Shown here piece after piece: positions 8,969 to 18,400 of a stretch of DNA of 64,000 bases (the first letter of the stretch is position 1; each line of letters starts with the position of its first letter). The position numbers and the translations under genes are program-made. Source of the DNA: Pontibacter chinhatensis (GTDB lineage: Bacteria > Bacteroidota > Bacteroidia > Cytophagales > Hymenobacteraceae); the NCBI RefSeq assembly GCF_900113285.1, contig NZ_FOOT01000008.1, positions 1 to 64,000 on the forward strand, in the 5' to 3' direction. The notes under the pieces were generated by a model, which ran no database searches, was not told where the DNA came from, and saw only the letters and a program-made list of their open reading frames with translations.

Positions 8969-10090
8969 TTATACTTGCTCAGCCTTCAAATAGCCCACCA
9001 TCAGTTCTGCGGCACGTTCTGCGGTTCTAAAATCACCGATCTTTTTACGCACCAGCGCGTAGCCCTCCTGCTGCTTCTGCATAAAGTGCTTGTCAAACAG
9101 CACCCGCTTTAGCTCTGCCACAATCTGCTTGGCGGTAAACTCCTCCTGGATCAGCTCGGTTACCACGGGCTTATCTGCTATTAAATTCACCAGCGAGATA
9201 TAAGGCACCTTGATCACCATCTTACCGATAGTATAGGAAATGGCGCTCGTCTTGTAGCACACCACCTGCGGCACGCCAAACAAAGCTGTCTCCAAAGTGG
9301 CTGTACCCGAGGTCACCAGCGCCGCCTTGGCATGCGAGAGCAGGTCGTAGGTCTGATCGTAGACGATCTTGATGTTGGGGTCCTTGTTGTACTGCTCGTA
9401 GTAGTCTTTGGAGAAATTGCTCACGCCGGCTACCACAAACTGAAAATCGCGGAAGTTGGGCAGCACGCTCAGCATCACGTGCAGCATGTTCTCTATCTCC
9501 TGGCGGCGGCTGCCCGGAAGTATGGCAATGATGGGCTTGTTGTTGTAAAGCTTGTTTTTGGCGCGGAAATCAGCACAGGCTACATGGTCGGTTACCGAGT
9601 CGTTCACGGGGTTACCTACATAATCCACCTTGTAGTCGAAGCGACCGTAGAAGTCCTCCTCAAAGGGCATAATGACGAACATGCGGTCCACTACCTTTTT
9701 GATGCCGTGCACGCGCCCCTGGTTCCAGGCCCAGATTTTGGGAGAGATGTAATAAAACACCTTTATTCCCTGCTTTTTGGCAAACCGGGCGATACGCATG
9801 TTAAAGCCGGCGTAATCCACCAGAATCACCACGTCCGGCTGGTAGCGCCTGATATCTTGCTTGGCCTCTTTCAGGAAACCCAGGATCTTGCGCAGGCTCC
9901 TGAGCACCTCGGCAAACCCCATAAAGGCCATCTCCTGGTAGTGGCGCACCAAATCCATGCCGGCTGCCTGCATCATATCACCACCCCAGCCCCTAATCTG
10001 CGCCTCCGGGTCTTGCTTGCGGAGTTGTTTGATCAGGTTAGACGCGTGCAGGTCGCCGGAGCGCTCGCCGGCTATGATATAATACTTCAT
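8969..10090 (-). CDS. lpxB: Lipid-A-disaccharide synthase
   Basis: Glycosyltransferase that condenses UDP-2,3-diacylglucosamine with lipid X to form the lipid A disaccharide at the inner face of the inner membrane. At 373 residues it has the normal length. The N-terminus MKYYIIAGERSGDLHASNLI contains the family SGDLHA motif, and GSRRQEI (about residues 193-199) and the later SGTATLE segment are typical of LpxB. It shows that the organism makes lipopolysaccharide, consistent with the heptose epimerase at 12562. It is preceded by the PTPS-like gene, 68 bases away on the same strand; other lpx genes are not in the window. Confidence 0.95.
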   Translation of the reverse strand: MKYYIIAGERSGDLHASNLIKQLRKQDPEAQIRGWGGDMMQAAGMDLVRHYQEMAFMGFAEVLRSLRKILGFLKEAKQDIRRYQPDVVILVDYAGFNMRIARFAKKQGIKVFYYISPKIWAWNQGRVHGIKKVVDRMFVIMPFEEDFYGRFDYKVDYVGNPVNDSVTDHVACADFRAKNKLYNNKPIIAILPGSRRQEIENMLHVMLSVLPNFRDFQFVVAGVSNFSKDYYEQYNKDPNIKIVYDQTYDLLSHAKAALVTSGTATLETALFGVPQVVCYKTSAISYTIGKMVIKVPYISLVNLIADKPVVTELIQEEFTAKQIVAELKRVLFDKHFMQKQQEGYALVRKKIGDFRTAERAAELMVGYLKAEQV

Positions 10091-10158
10091 GGGGTAAAGG
10101 GTCTTTTGGAGATCGTAAAATAAGGATAGCTGCGGAAAAGTATAGGCCGCTCACTAAA

Positions 10159-10581
10159 TTATTCTCCAAAATACTCTACGTAGTTGCGTGGGGTTTCGTA
10201 AAGCTTCAGGCTGTGCAGCGTGGCGTTGTTTTTAGAGATTTCCTTCACGCGCGGCTCCAGGATTTTCCAGAACTCCACCACCAGGTTCTCGGTGCTGGCC
10301 AGCTTATCCTCCATAAAAGCCACATCCAGGTTCAGGTTTTTGTGGTCCACCTTATCGATGATGTGGGTGCGGATAAGGGTGCTGAGCTTCTTCAGGTCGA
10401 TCACAAAGCCAGTGTCCGGGTCGGGCATGCCCTTTACCGTCACGATCAGCTCGTAGTTGTGCCCGTGCCAATTAGTGTTGGCGCATGGCCCGAAAACCTC
10501 CTTGTTCTTAGCCAACGACCAATTCGGGTTGAATAACTTGTGAGCTGCGTTAAAGTGCTCTAACCTGCTAACGTAAATCAT
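10159..10581 (-). CDS. 6-pyruvoyl-tetrahydropterin synthase/QueD family protein
   Basis: A 140-residue protein of the T-fold PTPS family. It acts on dihydroneopterin triphosphate and yields either 6-pyruvoyl-tetrahydropterin or, in QueD, 6-carboxy-tetrahydropterin for queuosine. The zinc-ligand histidines appear in FNAAHKL (His14) and in WHGHNY. The catalytic cysteine lies in GPCANTNWHGH, spacing C-x5-HGH, which resembles PTPS more than the C-x3-HGH of classical QueD (family knowledge; activity not proven). The ATG (10579-10581) directly abuts the stop of the ABC permease gene, so it is translated from the same message, an unexpected partner for a transporter. Confidence 0.82.
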   Translation of the reverse strand: MIYVSRLEHFNAAHKLFNPNWSLAKNKEVFGPCANTNWHGHNYELIVTVKGMPDPDTGFVIDLKKLSTLIRTHIIDKVDHKNLNLDVAFMEDKLASTENLVVEFWKILEPRVKEISKNNATLHSLKLYETPRNYVEYFGE

Positions 10582-11592
10582 TTATTCTTTAAAATTGTAA
10601 TTCTTTTTGAACAGCAAATATACAAAGAAAGGAACACCAAAGAACGAAGTAATAATTCCGATAGGCAGCCCGGCAGGCGGATAAATTATGCGGGAGAGCA
10701 AATCGCAGAGCAGCATGAACAAACCGCCGATAAAAGCGCACAGCAGCAGGTTGCCCCTGCCCGTTGCGCCCAGCAGCCCACGCGTGACATGCGGAATTAT
10801 CAGCCCGACAAACCCGATTGGCCCGGAAGTGGCCACGGCAAAGCCCGTCACTACCGATACCGTACCAAGTATAACCCAACGCGTTTGCGCCACTTGGATG
10901 CCCAACGCCTGCGCTCTTTCCTCGCCCAGTAAAAGTATATTCAATTGTTTCTGATAGAAGGCAAACAGCAGCAAGGCTATACTTAACGCCGCCGCCGGAT
11001 AAGGCACCATCTCCCAACTGGCCCGCTCAAAGCTCCCCATCGACCAGAACACCACCGACCGCAGCTTGCCTTCCGAGTCGGAAAGAAAGGTGAGCAAGCC
11101 CACCATGGCCGTTACCAACGAACTTAGCGCAATGCCGGCCAGCAGCAGCTGCGCCGGAATGATTTGGCGTTTGCGGTAGCCCAGCATCACCACCACCAGC
11201 GTCACCACGAAGGCACCGGCCAGGGCAAACACCGGCGGCAAGTATAAACCGGCCACCGTCATCGGTACAAAGCCAAAGAATACGATTACGGCGCCTAGCG
11301 AGGCGCCCGAGGCCGTGCCCAGCAAGTAGGGATCGGCCAGTCCGTTGTTCACCATGGCTTGCATCAGGTACCCGCAAAAAGCAAGCGAAGCCCCTACTAC
11401 CAAAGCAAGTATAAGGCGCGGCAGACGCAAATGAAGTATGGCAAAGTGGGTGGTATCGTCAGGTTTATACTTGGTGAGCGCATTAAAAATCGTCGCCGCG
11501 TCCGTGTCGAAAGAGCCAACCTGCAGCCCCAACAGCATGACCACCAGAATGAGCAGCAGGGCAAGTATAAAGTATAAACTCCGCCGTATCAT
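10582..11592 (-). CDS. FecCD/BtuC-family ABC transporter permease
   Basis: Inner-membrane permease of the iron-siderophore, heme and cobalamin importer family. The 336 residues form about ten hydrophobic helices. Family signatures include LRLPRLILALVVGASLAF near residue 55 and the cytoplasmic ATPase-contact region HVTRGLLG (about 268-275), preceded by GLIIP. The start overlaps the stop of the substrate-binding gene by four bases (ATGA), so the two are translationally coupled. No ATPase gene (BtuD/FecE type) is present here, so the transporter must borrow one encoded elsewhere. The substrate cannot be assigned from sequence. Confidence 0.9.
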   Translation of the reverse strand: MIRRSLYFILALLLILVVMLLGLQVGSFDTDAATIFNALTKYKPDDTTHFAILHLRLPRLILALVVGASLAFCGYLMQAMVNNGLADPYLLGTASGASLGAVIVFFGFVPMTVAGLYLPPVFALAGAFVVTLVVVMLGYRKRQIIPAQLLLAGIALSSLVTAMVGLLTFLSDSEGKLRSVVFWSMGSFERASWEMVPYPAAALSIALLLFAFYQKQLNILLLGEERAQALGIQVAQTRWVILGTVSVVTGFAVATSGPIGFVGLIIPHVTRGLLGATGRGNLLLCAFIGGLFMLLCDLLSRIIYPPAGLPIGIITSFFGVPFFVYLLFKKNYNFKE

Positions 11593-12494
11593 GGATACAG
11601 GAAGCCCTCCAGCTCCCGCAGCGACTCCACCACCCGCGGGCTGGGCCGCGACATCAGGTTGTCGTCTGGTTTATAGATGCGATTTTGTTGGTAAGCCTTG
11701 ATGCGCCGCAGCTCCGGGTACAGGTTAAAGAACTTCTCCTCCAGTTCCTCCTTTGTCCCGCCCAGCAGTACATCCGGGTTGAGCTTGAGCACATACTCCC
11801 GCGTGAGCGCCGGGTAGGGCTGCTCAAATACTTCCTGCACGGCATTCTCGGCCCCAAGGATGCGCAGCTTGTCGGTAAAGATGGTGTTTTGCCCGTACAC
11901 ATAAATCGGGTCGCTCCAGGTAATAGCTAATACTTTTTGTGGCTCCTGCTTCCGGTGACGTGCCTTTATACTTGCCACCTCCTGCCGCAGCGAGTCCGTC
12001 AGCTGCCGCGCCTGTTGCTCCCGGCCCATGATGCGGCCAATGTCCTCTATCCCGGTAAAAATATCCTCCACCGTTCTATACTTTTGGTAGTATACCGGCA
12101 CGCCCAGTTGCTGCAGGCGCTCGGCCACTTCCAGCGGCGTGATGCCCTCCACGGTAAAAATTAGGTCCGGCTTCAGGGCCAGCACCTGCTCGTAATCCAC
12201 GGGGTAATTGCTCACCAGCGGTTTTCGGTACACTGCTTCCGGGTAATCGTCGGTAGGCGTTCGGGCGGTGATGGTGCTGGTGTCGAGCACGGCGTAGAGC
12301 ATCTCCGACATCGAGGAGGCAAAGGCGAACACGCGCTCCGGCTTTCTCTGCAGCGTCAGTTCACGGCCCAGGTCATCGGTCAGCACCAGCGCCTCCTGCG
12401 GCGGCCTCTCCGGCTGACTGCACGATAACAGCAGCAGGCAAAGTATAGTATGAAGTATAAATCTGGATCGTCTCAACGTATAGATGCCTGGCAC
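11589..12494 (-). CDS. ABC transporter substrate-binding lipoprotein (BtuF/FecB-like)
   Basis: Captures the ligand for the permease encoded next to it. The 301 residues begin with a signal peptide ending in a lipobox (LLLSC, lipid-modified Cys25), so the protein is probably anchored on the periplasmic face of the inner membrane. The mature part has the class III helical-backbone binding fold: VLTDDLGRELTL at the start of lobe 1, RVFAFASSMSEMLYAV, and KPDLIFTVEG. This family binds cobalamin, heme or ferric siderophores; the ligand is not predictable here. The gene is first in a run of three with the permease and the PTPS-like gene. It diverges from the heptose epimerase gene across only 67 bases, in which both promoters must lie. 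Confidence 0.88.
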   Translation of the reverse strand: MPGIYTLRRSRFILHTILCLLLLSCSQPERPPQEALVLTDDLGRELTLQRKPERVFAFASSMSEMLYAVLDTSTITARTPTDDYPEAVYRKPLVSNYPVDYEQVLALKPDLIFTVEGITPLEVAERLQQLGVPVYYQKYRTVEDIFTGIEDIGRIMGREQQARQLTDSLRQEVASIKARHRKQEPQKVLAITWSDPIYVYGQNTIFTDKLRILGAENAVQEVFEQPYPALTREYVLKLNPDVLLGGTKEELEEKFFNLYPELRRIKAYQQNRIYKPDDNLMSRPSPRVVESLRELEGFLYP

Positions 12495-12561
12495 GGGGCA
12501 GGCGGCTCGGTTTATTTTCGTAAATTTAACGCAATTTTAGATACAGGCTTAACAAAGAAAT

Positions 12562-13527
12562 ATGATAGTAGTAACAGGCGCCGCCGGTTTCATTGCCAGC
12601 TGCCTCGTGGGCAGGCTGAACCAGGACAACTTCAACGATATCGTGGTGGTGGACAACTTCTCCGTCGCTAAAAAGGAAGACAACCTGAAGGGCAAGCACA
12701 TAAAAGAGTATGTAGACCGCGAGAACTTTTTTGAGTGGCTCGACGAGCACTACGAGGAGGTGGAGTTCATCTTCCACCTGGGCGCCCGCACCGACACCAC
12801 CGAGTTTAACAAGGATGTGTTCGACCTGCTGAACCTGAACTATTCCAAGCAGATGTGGAATGCCTGCGCCGAGTACCAGATTCCACTGGTATATGCCTCC
12901 TCGGCGGCTACGTACGGCTCCGGCACGCTGGGCTACGACGATAATGAAGAAATCATCCCGCTCTTAAAACCGCTAAACCCGTACGGCGATTCGAAAAACG
13001 ACTTCGATATATGGGCGCTGCAGCAAACCGCGAAGCCGTTCTTCTGGGCTGGCCTCAAGTTTTTCAACGTGTACGGCCCCAACGAGTACCACAAGGGCAA
13101 GATGGCCTCGGTAATTTTCCATGCCTATAACCAGATAAAAGAGCGCGGAAGCATGAAGCTGTTCCGCTCCCATAACCCGGAGTATGCCGACGGCGAGCAG
13201 ATGCGCGACTTTGTGTATGTGAAGGACGTGGTGGACGTGTGTATGTTCCTGATGCACCACCGCAAGAACTCCGGCATCTACAACCTCGGCTCCGGCAAGG
13301 CCCGCACCTTTATGGCGCTTGCCCTGAATACCTTTGAGGCCATGGGCGTGGAGGCAAACATCGAGTTTATGGACACCCCCGAGAACCTGCGCGACAACTA
13401 CCAGTACTTCACCGAAGCCAACATGCAAAAGCTGCGCTCCATCGGCTACGACAAGCCTTTTTATACTTTAGAAGAAGGCGTGAAAGATTACGTGCAGAAC
13501 TATCTGATGGAGGGCAAATATTACTAG
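12562..13527 (+). CDS. hldD: ADP-L-glycero-D-manno-heptose 6-epimerase
   Basis: Converts ADP-D-glycero- to ADP-L-glycero-D-manno-heptose for the lipopolysaccharide inner core. This 321-residue extended short-chain dehydrogenase has the Rossmann motif GAAGFIA (residues 6-12), a glycine-poor variant common to this enzyme, and the catalytic Tyr141-x3-Lys145 in NPYGDSK, almost the same numbering as E. coli HldD. YASSAATYG (111-119) and the substrate segment FFNVYGPNEYHKGKMAS are also typical. It stands alone on the plus strand, with a terminator 48 bases after the stop. Other heptose genes (hldE, gmhB) are not in the window. Confidence 0.94.
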   Translation: MIVVTGAAGFIASCLVGRLNQDNFNDIVVVDNFSVAKKEDNLKGKHIKEYVDRENFFEWLDEHYEEVEFIFHLGARTDTTEFNKDVFDLLNLNYSKQMWNACAEYQIPLVYASSAATYGSGTLGYDDNEEIIPLLKPLNPYGDSKNDFDIWALQQTAKPFFWAGLKFFNVYGPNEYHKGKMASVIFHAYNQIKERGSMKLFRSHNPEYADGEQMRDFVYVKDVVDVCMFLMHHRKNSGIYNLGSGKARTFMALALNTFEAMGVEANIEFMDTPENLRDNYQYFTEANMQKLRSIGYDKPFYTLEEGVKDYVQNYLMEGKYY

Positions 13528-13574
13528 ACCGGTGATAACGGGGATTACCTTGATATTATAAATATTTATCTCGA

Positions 13575-13610
13575 GGGCAAGTATAGGAGCTAAACTATAC
13601 TTGCCCTTTT
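13575..13610 (+). terminator. Terminator after hldD built from an inverted AAGTATA pair
   Basis: Perfect 12-bp stem GGGCAAGTATAG (13575-13586) with CTATACTTGCCC (13595-13606), an 8-base loop and a TTTT tail. The window-wide heptamer forms the upper half of the stem. Confidence 0.85.
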
Positions 13611-13665
13611 ACTTTGATGCTGTATCTTGAGGCTCTTTATACTTCAGGAAACCAGATTTATACTT

Positions 13666-14124
13666 ATGAAGCACTTAGTAGCCCTTGCCATACTTTGCTG
13701 CCTTGGCTTTGCAGCAAGCGCCCAAACACCTAACCCTAGCTACAACAAAGCCCTTGCCGACTCGCTGGGTGCTGACGCGTATGGCATGAAGCAATACGTG
13801 CTGGTTATACTTAAAACCGGCTCCAACACCACCACTGACAAAGAAAAGTTGAATAGCTATTTCCGTGGGCATATGGAAAACATCGGCCGGTTGGCTAAGG
13901 AAGGAAAACTGGTGGTAGCCGGGCCGCTAGGCAAGAACGACAATGCCTACCGCGGCATTTTTATACTTGACGTGAAGACGATAGAAGAAGCGCAGAAACT
14001 GGTGGAAACGGACCCGGCCGTTAAGGCAAAGATATTTGAGGTGGAGCTGTACCCCTGGTATGGCTCCGCTGCGTTGCCGGTTTACCTAGAGACACATCGT
14101 AAAATTGAGCAGCAAAGGCCATAG
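13666..14124 (+). CDS. Exported YCII-domain protein
   Basis: A 152-residue protein with a Sec signal peptide (MKHLVALAIL start, likely cleavage after ASA, residues 17-19) followed by one YCII-related domain, a ferredoxin-like fold with a His/Asp pair whose function is not well defined. The segment EGKLVVAGPLGKNDNAYRGI is typical of the family. I chose the ATG at 13666, because an upstream in-frame TTG (13627) would bury the signal peptide. Family members are usually cytoplasmic, so a periplasmic version is a little unusual, although Bacteroidota have several. It is a single gene with a terminator at 14155. Confidence 0.8.
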   Translation: MKHLVALAILCCLGFAASAQTPNPSYNKALADSLGADAYGMKQYVLVILKTGSNTTTDKEKLNSYFRGHMENIGRLAKEGKLVVAGPLGKNDNAYRGIFILDVKTIEEAQKLVETDPAVKAKIFEVELYPWYGSAALPVYLETHRKIEQQRP

Positions 14125-14154
14125 CTCTACTCTTAAATTAATGACATAGAAGAG

Positions 14155-14194
14155 CCCCATCTGCCGACTTGGTTCAGCAGATGGGGATTTTTAT
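14155..14194 (+). terminator. Terminator after the YCII gene
   Basis: Perfect 10-bp stem CCCCATCTGC (14155-14164) with GCAGATGGGG (14177-14186), a 12-base loop and tail ATTTTTATT. The convergent lipoprotein gene stops at 14215. Confidence 0.85.
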
Positions 14195-14214
14195 TATTGC
14201 TGATTACTTGATAC

Positions 14215-15306
14215 TTACTCCTCTTCCTTGTAAGTCAGCAGGTGGTTTGCATCCTTCACAAATAGTCCGGACAAAGTGCCGACATACACCTTCTCTTTCA
14301 CTTTGGCTATAGAGTTAATAAAGTGCCCCTCCAAGCCTGCATTGTCCAACTCCTTGACAGACATTCCTGAATCTAGATCTACCTTAAATAGTTGGCTGTT
14401 ATAACTAGCCAGCAAGAGCGTGTCATTCACCGGATAATAAGATAGCATCTCTGCCGCACTGCTAAGATCAGCTGCTCGTGTCCAGTTACCACCAGTAGCT
14501 GACACATACAAGCTATTCGACTGCCGCGGTCCATTCCATGTGATGGCATACAGGTTTCCTTTATGCGGAAAAATTGCTGTCACTATTTGATCAGAAAGTA
14601 TAGGCTCCACCGTTCCGTCTTCTGAGACTCTGACGAACCCATTATCTGTAGATAAATAAAAGTAATCCCCATAAGCTTTGATATAGCGTACAATACTGCT
14701 TCGCAATGGGTAATTGAGAACTCTAGCTTCTTGCAGGGTTACTTTCTCATAAAAACCATCTGACTCTACAGTCAATTTAACCAACAGGAACCTTCTTCCT
14801 AAATGCTCATTCTTCTCCTTATCATAAGCATAGTAGGGAACAAGAGCCACATTATTTTCCGATAGGCCTATAGCTTCAACGCTATTTGACATTATCAGCT
14901 CAAATGATCTGAAGTGCGGATCAACCTGATCCATGATAATCGTAAGATAGGAGCCCATATCTACTGGGTTCAGGCTGGACCTAAAAACTAAAGCGTCCTT
15001 AAATGCCCCGACAAAAACCTTTCGATTTAGCGGCAGCTTATGTTCAGCAAGGCCGTTATAATAATGATAAGCGTGCTCTACCTTCTCCTCTCCCGCAGCC
15101 AGTGACACCTTGGAGAATAAATTTAACCCCAGTACATACAGGCGATCATCTGTACCATGGAGGTTGGCAATAAACCGACGGTTGTGTATAAATTCCTTGT
15201 GGGCCTCCCAGGTAACAGGCGGGGCTAACTCAATTTCATCAAGCTCTTTTTTGTTGCAAGATACTAGCAGCAGCGGGAGGAAGAGCAGTAGCAAGAAGTG
15301 TCTCAT
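14215..15306 (-). CDS. Lipoprotein of unknown function, probable beta-propeller
   Basis: A 363-residue protein I cannot assign to a named family. It begins MRHFLLLLFLPLLLVSC, a short signal peptide with lipobox LVSC (Cys17), followed by NKKELDE. The mature part is rich in short beta-strand patterns, with repeated units such as DRLYVLGLNLFSKV, YFYLSTDNGFVRV and KVYVGTLSGLFV that resemble blades of a two-component-sensor-like propeller. I start it at 15306, because the upstream in-frame extension to 15342 lacks signal character. Base composition is more AT-rich than the neighbours, which hints at a younger or horizontally acquired gene. The neighbours suggest no partner. Confidence 0.65.
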   Translation of the reverse strand: MRHFLLLLFLPLLLVSCNKKELDEIELAPPVTWEAHKEFIHNRRFIANLHGTDDRLYVLGLNLFSKVSLAAGEEKVEHAYHYYNGLAEHKLPLNRKVFVGAFKDALVFRSSLNPVDMGSYLTIIMDQVDPHFRSFELIMSNSVEAIGLSENNVALVPYYAYDKEKNEHLGRRFLLVKLTVESDGFYEKVTLQEARVLNYPLRSSIVRYIKAYGDYFYLSTDNGFVRVSEDGTVEPILSDQIVTAIFPHKGNLYAITWNGPRQSNSLYVSATGGNWTRAADLSSAAEMLSYYPVNDTLLLASYNSQLFKVDLDSGMSVKELDNAGLEGHFINSIAKVKEKVYVGTLSGLFVKDANHLLTYKEEE

Positions 15307-15419
15307 AGCAGGTAAGGGGTTAGGATTTGAACAGGATAGCAACCCAAAAGAAGCTGTCCCTTACCAAGATAGAGAATTATATATAAAAATTAAACTATAC
15401 AGATATAAAGTAGCTATGC

Positions 15420-18400
15420 TTAGAAAAGCACCGACACCTGAGTTCTGCCGGTGTGCACAGCCCCTACCCCATTGGCTTTGCGTCCGTCGTAGTTGAGGGA
15501 GATATTGAGGCCGTTGCTCAGGCGCTGCTGTACTATCAAGGACCAGGTCATGTTGTTGCCGGGGCGCAAGGCGTTCAGGATTTCATAGCCTACATAGGAG
15601 GTCTCGTCCCCCTTAAAATCAATGTTCACATACTTTACATTGCTGGTTACGGTGCGCTTGCCCACCTGGCTCAGCTTTGCCTCCAGGCCCAGCTCATGGA
15701 ATGTACCCTCCTGCTCCACCTCCGATGCCTGCAGCACATCCTGTTTCAGTGAGAGCTGGTACTTGCTCGTGAAGCGCAGTTTGGTGTTTGGCTGATAGGC
15801 TAGCTCCGGCGATATTTCCCGCGATTGTATCTTAAAATTCTTGGAGCTCAGGAAATTCGACTGGTTCTCGCGCACATTATACCCCAGGTTCAGCTGCGAG
15901 CTCAGCACTTCGGTCAGGTTCAGGCGGCTTATCAGCAAATGGCTCAGCACGTTGCGGGTCTCCGTGCCGTTGGTGAGCAGCTGCTTCTGCTCGTTTTGCT
16001 GCACGGTATACTCCATACCATACTTGGGGCTGCTGCGGTTAAAGTATACGGTGTGGCGCAACTGCTTCACCAGCGAGATAAGAAACTCATCTTCCACATC
16101 CTCGCTGAAAGGATTGAAGCGCTGCCCGAGGTCGTTGTCGGTTGTTTTCTTGTTGATGCTGATAAAGCTGAGCATCGAAAAATTGGAAAGCCTGGCCTTT
16201 ATGCCCGGCTCGTTTCGCCAGCTTCGGGGCGCGTTGGTCGTGAGGCGGTAAGTAAAAGTGTTGGTATAGGCGTTCACGTACTCATCGGTGGGCAGATAGA
16301 TTTTGATGTAGCGACGCTGGTCCACCGTTTGCGCCTCCAGGTAGTCGTTCAGGTTGTTGGGATCGCCGCCGTCGCGCAGGTAGTGGGTGCCCTGCCCCGG
16401 CAAGGTCTCCTGAAAAATGTAGATGCGCTTGAGTTCCCGGCCGGTGCCCGTGGCGTAGCTCAGCTCCGAGCGGAAGGCTCCGTCTACAAATGTGCCGTTA
16501 TAGTCTACCCTTGATTGAATGGTCTCTTCGTTTTTGCCGTTGCGTACGTGCAGCTTGCGGTAGGTAGCCTGCGCCTCCAGCGTATGGTCCTGCTTGATTT
16601 TCTTCTGAAGGATGGCATTATAGGTCTGCGCCACCTCCGGGAAACCCATCGTGCCCACCCCGGTCGGGTAGCGGTCGCGGCGCTGGGCATAATCTATGCG
16701 GAACTTCGTCTTGGTGGTATCACCGCTCTCCAGGTAAAACAAGTGCTGCTCAAAGTACTGCGCCGAGCCTACCACGGAGTCGGTGTTGAGGGCGGTGAGC
16801 CTGTTTTTATCGAAGCTATACGTATAACCGGGCGATACTTTACCTAAGTTATACTCCACGTTCATACTTCCGCGGTACCACTGCGACTCGCGCTGCCCTT
16901 CCTTGCTGTCAAGCAGGAAAAAGCTATTCTTAAACTCCAGCTTCCCTAGCTTTTTCAGTACATCCAGATGATGCTGCACCCCATCGAGCTGCTCCTCGCG
17001 GTGGCGCCGGCTGATGCGGTAGTTGAACAGGTTATTGGCATCCTGTGCCGCCCCTACCGAGAAATTGAAAATATGATCCTCGGCTTTCTTGGTGTTGGTT
17101 AAGCTCCAGTCGCGGTCAAACTCGATGGGGCGGTAGCGGTCGATGGGTTCAAAATGCTCGTCGGTATACTCATAGTTGAGCGTGCTGTTAAGTTTATACT
17201 TGCCCAGGAAGACAATAGGCCTGTCCTGCACCACGTAGCCTATACGCAAGCCTTTGCCGTTGTCATCCCCTGAGTCGATATCGGAAAAGCGGTTCAGGTC
17301 ATGCTGTGAGGCAGCCCCTTCTGCAAAGAAACTCACCCCTTTCTGCAGCTCATAGCTACCGCCAAATGTGATGAGTTGCTTTTTGCGCGGCGTGGGCAAC
17401 ACCCGCACCGGCGCGTAGCTTCCCTGCCTTACACCATTTATAGGGGCTACCCAGCGGTAGGCACGGCCGTTCACGGCACCATTCACCGCCACATAGTCGC
17501 CATTGCCGGGGCCGACATTGGTAAAGCTGACGCTGTAGTGCGCTGAATCGGGGTGGGTAGAGTATACGTAGATGCGCTCCAGGTTCTGGCCGTTGTTATA
17601 GGCAGTATCGCGGCGGGCGTACAGGATCTGGCCCGGGTCATAGGCCACACTGTCGGCACCGGAGGCAATGGCCTGGTTCAGGCTGTCGCCTATACTTGCC
17701 AGCAGGCGCTTTTGCTCAGAGTTCAGGCTCAGGTTCAGCAGGCTGTTGGGGTTATCGCTCTCGTTATAATAGTTACCGTATACTTTCAGCTTGCCCAGGT
17801 TCTGGTAGTGGTTCAGGTGGTAGATGCCCCGGCTGTAGTTCTGGTCCGAGTACTCAAAATCCACCCTAATCCGGGAGTTCTTGGTGATAACATGCCGCGT
17901 GGTGAAGGTGATCTCCGCTTGGTTATAGTCTATCACATAGTCGTAATCGTAGCCCCGCTGCAGCAGCACGCCGTCCAGAAACACCCGCTCCGAGTTGGCC
18001 AGCACGATAATGAACAGCTCATTGTTAGGTCCGCGCAAGCGATAGGGCCCCATCACGCCTTCCTGTGGTTGTATGGTCTGTGAGGCAAACTTTCCCTTCG
18101 ATACCGATGCCGCCACCGTGGTTACCCCCTGCCGCTCCGGACTTTTACCCGTCACATAGCTGAAGGCGCCGCCCTGCACGTTCTTGTAAAACTGCATAAA
18201 GTAGGACGGCTTGCTTTTGAGCACCACATCGCCGGCCGTTAGCTGCCACAGCCGGTGCTGCAGCGTAATGTATACTTTGTCGAACTCCTGCAACTGCTGG
18301 GTGTTGCCCTCCGGCTGAAACGGGATGTTCTGATCCGTGATAGCCGCCGTTATACTGATGTCGTCTGTCAGCTTGCCGTCGAGCTGCAGGTTGAGGGCGG

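Noticed and set aside
13627..13665. TTG start extending the YCII protein by 13 residues
   Set aside because: The extension places extra residues before a normal signal peptide starting at ATG 13666.
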